Positions 6,498 through 11,680 of a stretch of DNA of 11,680 nt are shown piece after piece (within the stretch, counting starts at the first letter, position 1; each line of letters starts with the position of its first letter). Below the pieces are notes generated by a model that was not told the origin of the DNA, did not search any database, and worked only from the letters and a program-made list of their open reading frames with translations. Position numbers and translations under genes: made by a program. This DNA comes from Chitinophagaceae bacterium. Lineage in GTDB: Bacteria > Bacteroidota > Bacteroidia > Chitinophagales > Chitinophagaceae. The stretch lies in NCBI GenBank assembly GCA_008080615.1, contig VIKJ01000054.1, positions 1-11,680 on the forward strand. The letters are read 5' to 3'.

Positions 6498-7469
6498 ATG
6501 TCAGAACTGAAATTACCAAGACTGTTAGCAGCCGCCAAAGAATTCAACATTGGTCAGGATACCCTGATTGATTTTTTGGTGAAGAAAGGATTTAGCAAGG
6601 ATGACTTGAAGCCTACCGCAAAGCTTCAAGAAGACCAATACCGTGCCCTTCAGGCAGAGTTCCAAGGCGATAAAGTAGCCAAGAACAAAGCAGATCAGGT
6701 AGAGATACCTAAAGTAGCGCAATCTGAAGCACGCAAAAAGAAAGATGAGGAAGAAATCACTTTCAGAAAAGAAGAGAAAAAAGTAGTTGCTGCAGCACCA
6801 AAAGAAGAAGTGAAAGTGCAAGAGCCTGTAACACCAGCTCCTGCGCCAGTTGTGGAAGCCCCAGCACCAGCTCCCATTGCAGAAAAGCCTTTAGCTGCAG
6901 AAGTGTTTACAGTGCCAACACCAGTTGTTGAAACTCCGGCACCTGCACCTGTTGATGTTCCTGCTCCAGTTCAAGAAACAAAGAAAGAATCTACCAATAT
7001 AGAAGGACCAAAAGTGATCAACAAAATTGATCTATCTACTATTGATTCTTCAACTCGTCCTAAAAAGACGGCTAAAAAAGCGGAACCTTTTGCAGCTCCA
7101 AAAGCAGCAGCACCAGCGGCTCCTGTAGAAAAACCAAAACCTGCTCCTGTTGCTAAAGCCCCAGTTGTAGAAGTGGCAGCACCTGCAGCACCCGAAGCAG
7201 ATCTTCCTCCAACAATAGAAAATATTCGTGCAGATAAATTAGAAGGACCTAAGATTTTAGGAAAAATTGATTTACCTGTAAATAGTGATACCCGTCCTAA
7301 ACCAATGGGTAGAGATGAGAAGCGTAAACGCAAGCGTATTCCTGTAGACAAAAAAGGGGATAACAATGCACCAGCGGCGGCGGTGGATTCAACCGTGGCG
7401 CAGGTGGTGGAAATAGAGGTGGTAACAGAAATGATCGCAATGCACCTCGTACAGAAGATAAAGAAATAG
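6498..7469 (+). CDS. infB: Translation initiation factor IF-2, N-terminal part (frame broken)
   Basis: This holds the first part of IF-2, the GTPase that brings initiator tRNA to the 30S subunit. Residues 6-55 match the IF2_N domain (R-L-L-A-A-A-K-E-F-N-I then L-I-D-F-L-V-K-K-G-F). A long Ala/Pro/Lys/Glu linker follows, with two copies of an E-G-P-K-x-x-x-K-I-D-L...T-R-P-K unit at 169-188 and 249-268, then a basic stretch R-D-E-K-R-K-R-K-R (272-280). From about codon 293 (base 7374) the reading is out of frame: the last 31 residues look random and end at TAG 7467-7469. The natural continuation (S-G-G-G-G-F-N-R-G) lies in the -1 frame, which has a stop at 7361, so the break lies between 7364 and about 7385. 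One missing G after CCA (7371-7373) would give A-P-G-G-G-G-F and restore a 962-residue IF-2, normal for the phylum. It is most likely a sequencing error or a recent mutation. Confidence 0.85.
   Translation: MSELKLPRLLAAAKEFNIGQDTLIDFLVKKGFSKDDLKPTAKLQEDQYRALQAEFQGDKVAKNKADQVEIPKVAQSEARKKKDEEEITFRKEEKKVVAAAPKEEVKVQEPVTPAPAPVVEAPAPAPIAEKPLAAEVFTVPTPVVETPAPAPVDVPAPVQETKKESTNIEGPKVINKIDLSTIDSSTRPKKTAKKAEPFAAPKAAAPAAPVEKPKPAPVAKAPVVEVAAPAAPEADLPPTIENIRADKLEGPKILGKIDLPVNSDTRPKPMGRDEKRKRKRIPVDKKGDNNAPAAAVDSTVAQVVEIEVVTEMIAMHLVQKIKK
7364..7469 (+). other. Frameshift zone in infB
   Basis: Both the upstream frame and the downstream (-1) frame are open here. The probable site is the GCG/GGC triplet run at 7373-7385. 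A programmed -1 slip at the A6G4 run (7350-7359) would not work, because the -1 frame then meets TAA at 7361-7363. This argues for a true one-base deletion rather than recoding. Confidence 0.75.
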
Positions 7470-7591
7470 ACCAAAAAGCCATTCAGGAAAAAATCCGTGA
7501 AACGCAGGCTAAGCTTGCGGGTACGGGTGGTAGAGGTAAGAGCCTGAAAGCAAAATATAGAAGAGCCAAACGTGATGAAGCGGCAGAATCA

Positions 7592-9385
7592 ATGGGTGAA
7601 GAAGGCATGGAAGACAACAAATTACAAGTAACAGAATTTGTTACGGTAAGTGAGTTGGCCAACCTGATGGACGTAAGTTTTGCCGATGTAATTGGTAAAT
7701 GTATGAACCTGGGTATCATGGTTTCTATCAACCAGCGTTTGGATGCAGAAGTAATTGAATTGGTTTCTAGTGAATTTGGTTTTGAAGTTGAATTCATAGG
7801 TTTAGAAGATGTGGAAGAAGAAGACGAAGAAGATGAAGAAGAAGATGAAGCTGCTCAGGTTCCAAGAGCGCCAATCGTTACCATCATGGGTCACGTGGAT
7901 CACGGTAAAACATCTTTACTAGATTATATCAGAAGTGCCAATGTGGTTGCAGGTGAGGCCGGTGGTATCACCCAGCATATAGGTGCTTATGAAGTAACCC
8001 TTCCCAACGGAAGAGCCATTACTTTCTTAGATACACCTGGTCACGAAGCCTTTACGGCCATGCGTGCTCGTGGTGCAAAAGTTACGGACATCGCCATTAT
8101 TGTGGTTGCTGCGGATGATGCGGTAATGCCTCAAACCAAGGAAGCCATTAGTCACGCGCAAGCTGCCAATGTACCGATGATTTTTGCAGTGAATAAGATT
8201 GATAAAGACGGTGCACAACCGCAAAAAATATACGAGCAACTATCTCAGATGAATATCTTGGTAGAAGCTTGGGGTGGTAAATTCCAAAACCAGGAATTAT
8301 CTGCCAAGCAAGGATTAAATGTAGATCTGTTATTAGAGAAAGTATTGTTAGAAGCAGATTTATTAGACCTCAAAGCCAATCCTACTAAGGAAGCCAGTGG
8401 TACCATTATTGAAGCATCCTTAGATAAGGGTCGTGGATATGTTGCAACCATCTTGGTACAAAATGGTACCCTTAACCAAGGAGATCTGATTGTATCTGGC
8501 CAACATTATGGTAGAGTAAAAGCCATGTTCAACGAGCGCAATCAGCGTATTGAAGTGGCGCCACCATCTACCCCAGTAGTAATATTGGGATTGAACGGAG
8601 CTCCACAGGCAGGTGAGAAATTCAAGGTATTTGAAGACGAAGCTGAAGCAAAAGAAGTAGCTACCAAGCGCGCGCAAATCTTGCGTGAGCAAGGATTGAG
8701 GGCTAGAAAACATATTACTTTGGATGAGATTGGCCGAAGATTGGCACTCGGAAACTTTAAAGAACTCAATATCATCATCAAAGGTGATGTGGATGGATCT
8801 GTAGAAGCCTTGAGTGACTCTTTGCAAAAATTATCTACCGAAGAAATTGCGGTTAGGGTTGTATTAAAAGGTGTTGGTCAAATTTCGGAGAGTGATGTAT
8901 TGCTTGCAACCGCATCTGATGCCATCATTATCGGATTTAACGTTCGACCTTCTATGCAGGCCAATAAGCTATCTGAAACCGAAGGTGTGGAAATCAAGTT
9001 GTACTCTATTATCTATACCGCTATTGATGAAATCAAGAGCGCGATGGAAGGTATGCTTGAACCTAAATACCAAGAGAAGATTATTGCCAACGTTGAAATT
9101 CGTGAAGTATACAAATTTGATAAAGCCACTGTTGCAGGATGTTTTGTATTAGATGGTAAATTGGCTAGAAACAGCAAAATCAGAATTATCCGTGATGGTA
9201 TTGTAGAATATCCTAAAGGAGAAAACCAAAGTGCAGAATTGGGAAGCTTGAAACGCTTTAAAGATGATGTAAAAGAAGTTACCTCTAATATGGAATGTGG
9301 TTTAACTATTAAGAACTATGATAATATCAAAGTTGGAGATATAGTTGAAGCATTTGAAGAAGAAGAAGTAAAACGTACGCTATAA
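7592..9385 (+). CDS. infB: Translation initiation factor IF-2, GTPase and C-terminal part
   Basis: The frame is open from 7364, and the first ATG is at 7592. Counting from that ATG (597 residues): a second IF2_N-like domain (10-69), an acidic linker of E and D (74-86), then the GTPase domain with G1 G-H-V-D-H-G-K-T (100-107), the switch region G-G-I-T-Q-H-I-G (124-131), G3 D-T-P-G-H-E (147-152), G4 N-K-I-D (201-204) and G5 S-A-K-Q-G (237-241). Domain II follows (about 265-350), then domain III with G-D-V-D-G-S-V-E-A-L (398-407) and the C-terminal tRNA-binding domain IV (about 495-590). All GTPase motifs are intact. The bases between 7373 and 7592 still encode IF-2 sequence (G/R/N-rich, then K-A-K-Y-R-R-A-K-R). 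If the frameshift is real, an internal start at 7592 could make a shorter IF-2 like the E. coli IF2-beta/gamma forms. No Shine-Dalgarno site is evident there. Confidence 0.9.
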   Translation: MGEEGMEDNKLQVTEFVTVSELANLMDVSFADVIGKCMNLGIMVSINQRLDAEVIELVSSEFGFEVEFIGLEDVEEEDEEDEEEDEAAQVPRAPIVTIMGHVDHGKTSLLDYIRSANVVAGEAGGITQHIGAYEVTLPNGRAITFLDTPGHEAFTAMRARGAKVTDIAIIVVAADDAVMPQTKEAISHAQAANVPMIFAVNKIDKDGAQPQKIYEQLSQMNILVEAWGGKFQNQELSAKQGLNVDLLLEKVLLEADLLDLKANPTKEASGTIIEASLDKGRGYVATILVQNGTLNQGDLIVSGQHYGRVKAMFNERNQRIEVAPPSTPVVILGLNGAPQAGEKFKVFEDEAEAKEVATKRAQILREQGLRARKHITLDEIGRRLALGNFKELNIIIKGDVDGSVEALSDSLQKLSTEEIAVRVVLKGVGQISESDVLLATASDAIIIGFNVRPSMQANKLSETEGVEIKLYSIIYTAIDEIKSAMEGMLEPKYQEKIIANVEIREVYKFDKATVAGCFVLDGKLARNSKIRIIRDGIVEYPKGENQSAELGSLKRFKDDVKEVTSNMECGLTIKNYDNIKVGDIVEAFEEEEVKRTL

Positions 9386-9398
9386 GGAGTACTTGAAG

Positions 9399-9450
9399 AA
9401 AGCCTCAAGCCCGCGCCATTTTTAGTAACGGCTGCTGGTTTGAGGCTTTT
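9399..9450 (+). terminator. Terminator of the rimP-nusA-infB cluster
   Basis: AAAGCCTCAAGCC (9399-9411) pairs over 13 positions, one of them G-T, with GGTTTGAGGCTTT (9437-9449), ending in TTTT. The loop is long (25 bases). It lies 13 nt after the infB stop and 13 nt before the next ATG, which suggests that the next gene is transcribed separately. Confidence 0.75.
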
Positions 9451-9462
9451 ATAATTACATTA

Positions 9463-10857
9463 ATGAAGCAACTGGTAATTATAAGCGCACTACTTGCAGC
9501 AGGCATTTTTTCTGATTTGCAGGCGCAGTCTAAAAAAGTGATTGCAGATAAAATTGTTGGTCAGGTAGGAGATAAAATTATCCTCCGTTCAGATATCATG
9601 AATGCTATTGCCGATTTAAAACGTCAGGTACAGGGTCAAGAAAATGCCTTGATTCCAACAGAGTGTCAGGTTTTAGAAAGCCAATTAATTAGAAAGGCTT
9701 TATTGTTGCAAGCACAAAAAGATTCTTTATCTGTAGGAGAAGATGAAATTGAAGCCGAATTAGACAATCGTATTAGACAAACCATTCAACAATATGGTTC
9801 AAAAGATATCTTAGAAGAAATTGCGGGAAAAACAATTTATCAATTAAAAGATGATTTTCGCGAGCCTTTTAAAGAGCAGAAACTGGCCGATCAAATGCAG
9901 CGTAAAATTGTAGACGCTATTAAAATCACCCCTACAGAAGTAAAAGCATATTATAATAAAATTCCTAAAGACAGTTTGCCCTTTTATGAAAGTGAAGTAG
10001 AAGTGAGCCAAATTGTAATTTATCCAAAGGCCAATAAAGATGTGGAAGATTATGTAGCCAAGCAATTGTACGATTACAAAAAGCAGGCGGAAGCACAGGG
10101 CCCTAAGAAATTTGAACAGTTAGCCAAAAATTATTCCGAAGATCCTGCAGTAAAAGAAAATGCTGGGCAGTACACGTTGAATAGAAATGATAAATTTTGG
10201 GATCCTGCATTTTTAGCGGGTGCCTTTCGATTAAAAGAAGGACAAATTTCCCCAGTTATTAAATCGAAATTTGGTTTGCATATTATTATGATGATCAGTA
10301 GATCGGGTGATGAAGCCATCGTACGCCATATACTCCGCATTCCTCCAGTAACAGAAGATGAAGTAAAGGAAACAAAACAGAAATTAGATTCAATTAGGAA
10401 CGATATCCAAAATCAAAAAATCAGTTTTGCCGAAGCGGTAAACAAATTCAGTGACGACGAAGGCAGTAAGTTTAGTGCTGGTGCTTTATCATCAAGAGAT
10501 GGTTCTACTTTTATTGCATTGGATCAGTTAGATAAGGATATGATTAAGCCCATCAGCGAAATGAAGCCAGGTGAAATTTCTCAACCTCAGGTTTACCAAG
10601 ATGAGCGTAGAGGAAAAGTTTTGCGAATTATTTATTACAAAACCAAGAAAGAGCCGCATCGCGAAAACCTAAAGGAAGATTATAATAGAGTAGCACAGCG
10701 CGCTTTAGAAGATAAGAAACAGGTAGTATTAGAAAAATGGTTCAAAGAACATATTCCTACCTACTATGTATTAATAGACAAAGATTTTGCCAATTGTACT
10801 GGCTTGGAAGACTGGAGATTAGCAGCCGAATCGGCCACCAAGAGCAGAAATAATTAA
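9463..10857 (+). CDS. surA: SurA-like periplasmic peptidylprolyl isomerase / chaperone
   Basis: 464 residues. Signal peptide 1-21 (hydrophobic, then L-Q-A-Q). A SurA-type N-terminal chaperone region spans about 28-165 (V-G-Q-V-G-D-K-I-I-L-R-S-D-I at 32-45, then helical). Two parvulin domains follow: about 178-282 (E-V-S-Q-I-V-I-Y, F-E-Q-L-A-K-N-Y-S-E-D-P at 217-228, F-G-L-H-I-I at 270-275) and about 285-392 (V-R-H-I-L-R-I, F-A-E-A-V-N-K-F-S-D-D at 322-332). A short C-terminal tail carries the helix that normally returns to the N-domain. This is the length and order of SurA, which escorts unfolded outer-membrane proteins through the periplasm. Whether both parvulin domains are catalytic cannot be told here. 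It is flanked by a terminator on each side, so it is probably monocistronic. No clear promoter of the TTTG/TAnnTTTG type is visible in the 77-nt gap before it. Confidence 0.9.
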   Translation: MKQLVIISALLAAGIFSDLQAQSKKVIADKIVGQVGDKIILRSDIMNAIADLKRQVQGQENALIPTECQVLESQLIRKALLLQAQKDSLSVGEDEIEAELDNRIRQTIQQYGSKDILEEIAGKTIYQLKDDFREPFKEQKLADQMQRKIVDAIKITPTEVKAYYNKIPKDSLPFYESEVEVSQIVIYPKANKDVEDYVAKQLYDYKKQAEAQGPKKFEQLAKNYSEDPAVKENAGQYTLNRNDKFWDPAFLAGAFRLKEGQISPVIKSKFGLHIIMMISRSGDEAIVRHILRIPPVTEDEVKETKQKLDSIRNDIQNQKISFAEAVNKFSDDEGSKFSAGALSSRDGSTFIALDQLDKDMIKPISEMKPGEISQPQVYQDERRGKVLRIIYYKTKKEPHRENLKEDYNRVAQRALEDKKQVVLEKWFKEHIPTYYVLIDKDFANCTGLEDWRLAAESATKSRNN

Positions 10858-10874
10858 TCAATCAATCAATCAAT
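10856..10874. repeat. AATC tandem repeat over the surA stop codon
   Basis: Four full copies and one partial copy of AATC. The first copy begins inside the TAA stop codon. It is a short simple repeat of the kind that can change length by slippage, but copy changes would fall after the stop and not alter the protein. Confidence 0.8.
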
Positions 10875-10884
10875 ACCTCATTAT

Positions 10885-10921
10885 AGGGTTTAGCAGGCTT
10901 AGGCAAGCTAAACCCTTTTTT
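10885..10921 (+). terminator. Terminator after the SurA-like gene
   Basis: AGGGTTTAGC (10885-10894) and GCTAAACCCT (10907-10916) form a 10-base stem with a 12-base loop, followed directly by six T (10916-10921). It ends the upstream gene and separates it from marR. Confidence 0.85.
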
Positions 10922-10947
10922 GTGCGCTGAAGGGAAGGAAAAGTTTT

Positions 10948-10980
10948 TTTGGTAATTAGATGTACATACATGTATATTTG
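10948..10980 (+). promoter_or_regulatory. marR promoter with overlapping palindrome
   Basis: TTTG (10948-10951), 21 bases, then TATATTTG (10973-10980): a Bacteroidota -33/-7 promoter with the same spacing as the rimP promoter. The palindrome ATACATGTAT (10966-10975) covers the start of the -7 element, where a bound repressor would block polymerase. Transcription should start at about 10985, at or next to the GTG start codon. Confidence 0.6.
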
Positions 10981-10984
10981 TATC

Positions 10985-11443
10985 GTGAAGTTAGAACAAG
11001 CCATACAAAGCAATAAATTCAAAAACGAGATGCATAAAGCAAGTTTGAATATCTTGTATACGGCCTGGTGGTTGAAAACGAGGATGAGCAATGAACTAAA
11101 AACATTTGGATTAACACATGAGCAATACAATGTACTACGCATCTTAAAAGGAAAGTTCCCCGATCAAATGTGTGTAAAAGATATTGGATGCAGAATGATC
11201 GAAAAAAGCTCGAATGTGCCTAGAATCATTGATCGGTTAGAAATTAAGAAATTGGTAAAACGGGCTATTTCTCCCAACGATAGAAGGGAAACCGTAATTA
11301 CCTTAACGCAAAGTGGTTTAACCATTTTAAGCGCTACAACCGAAAAAATTAATGAACTGATGGAGGAAATGGTTTGTATGGAAAAAGCGGAAGCGGTTCA
11401 ATTGAATTTGTTATTAGAAAAAATGAGGGGAACCGAAAAGTAA
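10985..11443 (+). CDS. MarR-family transcriptional regulator
   Basis: 152 residues from GTG 10985, typical MarR length. An N-terminal helix (to about 40) serves dimerisation. The winged helix-turn-helix follows: the region around V-K-D-I-G-C-R-M to D-R-L-E-I-K-K-L-V-K-R (64-93), then the wing with the conserved D-R-R at 99-101 and V-I-T-L-T-Q-S-G (104-111). A C-terminal helix (115-150) completes the dimer interface. The frame is open further upstream, to a TTG at 10949 and an ATG at 10970, but those lie inside the promoter. GTG 10985 gives K-L-E-Q-A...N-K-F, as expected for Bacteroidota relatives. ATG 11030 would remove the first helix. MarR proteins usually repress their own gene and a neighbour and respond to small molecules or oxidation; the ligand is unknown. 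Palindromic sites before this gene and before the pirin gene suggest it controls both. Confidence 0.9.
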   Translation: MKLEQAIQSNKFKNEMHKASLNILYTAWWLKTRMSNELKTFGLTHEQYNVLRILKGKFPDQMCVKDIGCRMIEKSSNVPRIIDRLEIKKLVKRAISPNDRRETVITLTQSGLTILSATTEKINELMEEMVCMEKAEAVQLNLLLEKMRGTEK

Positions 11444-11460
11444 AATTTTTTTTAAACAAT

Positions 11461-11477
11461 ACGTGTATATACATGTA
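11461..11477. promoter_or_regulatory. Candidate MarR operator before the pirin gene
   Basis: The near-palindrome ACGTGTATATACATGT (11461-11476) contains the perfect palindrome TGTATATACA (11464-11473). The 10-mer TATACATGTA (11468-11477) is the exact reverse complement of TACATGTATA at 10967-10976 in the marR promoter. A shared motif before both genes fits one regulator. Confidence 0.5.
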
Positions 11478-11489
11478 AAATTAATGAAT

Positions 11490-11680
11490 ATGAAAACGAT
11501 ACTACATCAATCAACTACAAGAGGTCACAATAGCTTTGGTTGGCTTAACAGTTATCATAGTTTTAGTTTTGGACATTACTACAATCCAGAGCGTATTCAC
11601 TTTGGGGCACTACGTGTATTAAACGATGACACAGTAAAACCTGCAATGGGTTTTGGGAAACATCCGCACGATAATATGGA
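11490..11680 (+). CDS. Pirin family protein, 5' part (cut by window end)
   Basis: At least 63 residues, open to the window end. The N-terminus has R-G-H (11-13), G-W-L-N-S-Y-H-S-F-S-F (17-27), Y-Y-N-P-E-R-I-H-F-G-A-L-R-V-L-N-D-D (30-47) and M-G-F-G-K-H-P-H-D-N-M (53-63). This is the characteristic start of pirins, bicupin proteins with a metal site. His58 and His60 match the first two metal ligands of pirins; the other ligands lie outside the window. Some pirins are quercetin dioxygenases, others are redox-linked co-regulators, and the role here cannot be told. Start: ATG 11490 gives the common M-K-T-I-L; ATG 11484, two codons earlier in the same frame, is also possible. It is 46 nt after marR on the same strand, so it may be co-transcribed or have its own promoter controlled by the adjacent palindrome. 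Confidence 0.9.
   Translation, partial: MKTILHQSTTRGHNSFGWLNSYHSFSFGHYYNPERIHFGALRVLNDDTVKPAMGFGKHPHDNM

Noticed and set aside
7350..7363. Programmed -1 frameshift at the A6G4 run in infB
   Set aside because: A slip here meets TAA at 7361-7363 in the new frame, so it cannot produce the downstream IF-2.
6971..7474. A 167-residue minus-strand open frame
   Set aside because: It lies wholly opposite the repetitive infB linker; its Ala/Gly/Ser-rich protein is the mirror of the Ala/Pro codons and has no promoter or recognisable domain.
8420..8827. Minus-strand open frames inside the infB GTPase region
   Set aside because: They are antisense to a conserved gene with clear motifs and resemble no protein family.
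1..11680. CRISPR arrays, tRNA or rRNA genes, insertion sequences
   Set aside because: I found no spaced direct repeats, no cloverleaf or rRNA sequence, and no transposase; the inverted repeats seen are terminator-like or small palindromes.

Overview
The window looks like a chromosome segment of a Bacteroidota bacterium, most likely of the Chitinophagaceae type. The evidence is a GLPGLI-motif protein, an outer-membrane barrel with an N-terminal CarboxypepD_reg-like domain, signal peptides ending in A-Q, A-rich start regions without clear Shine-Dalgarno sequences, and two promoters of the Bacteroidota form TTTG-N21-TAnnTTTG. This placement is inferred from gene content; no 16S or other marker is present.

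Layout. Bases 1-238 hold no convincing gene, only a possible C-terminal gene end and a small hairpin. Bases 239-4158 form an AT-rich envelope block: a small secreted six-cysteine protein of unknown function, a strong terminator hairpin, a GLPGLI protein, and, 5 nt later, an 886-residue outer-membrane beta-barrel protein. A short single-pass membrane protein (DUF4834-like) lies on the minus strand at 4198-4446. Bases 4529-9385 carry the conserved rimP-nusA-infB cluster: ribosome maturation, transcription elongation/termination and translation initiation. It starts at a good promoter followed by a terminator-like hairpin just before rimP. infB is split by an apparent one-base deletion in its glycine-rich linker (about 7373-7385). 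A terminator closes the cluster. A SurA-like periplasmic chaperone (9463-10857) follows, with its own terminator. A MarR-family regulator (10985-11443) and the start of a pirin gene, cut by the window end, close the window.

How the genes relate. The ribosome/transcription cluster is housekeeping. The SurA-like protein would chaperone barrel proteins such as the one at 1498. The MarR and pirin genes share an inverted 10-base motif in their upstream regions, which suggests one small regulon. The most unusual items are the cysteine-rich protein / GLPGLI / barrel unit, the hairpin in the rimP leader, the frameshifted infB, the CCATGG-rich nusA-infB spacer, and the marR promoter that overlaps a palindrome and places transcription start almost on the GTG start codon.
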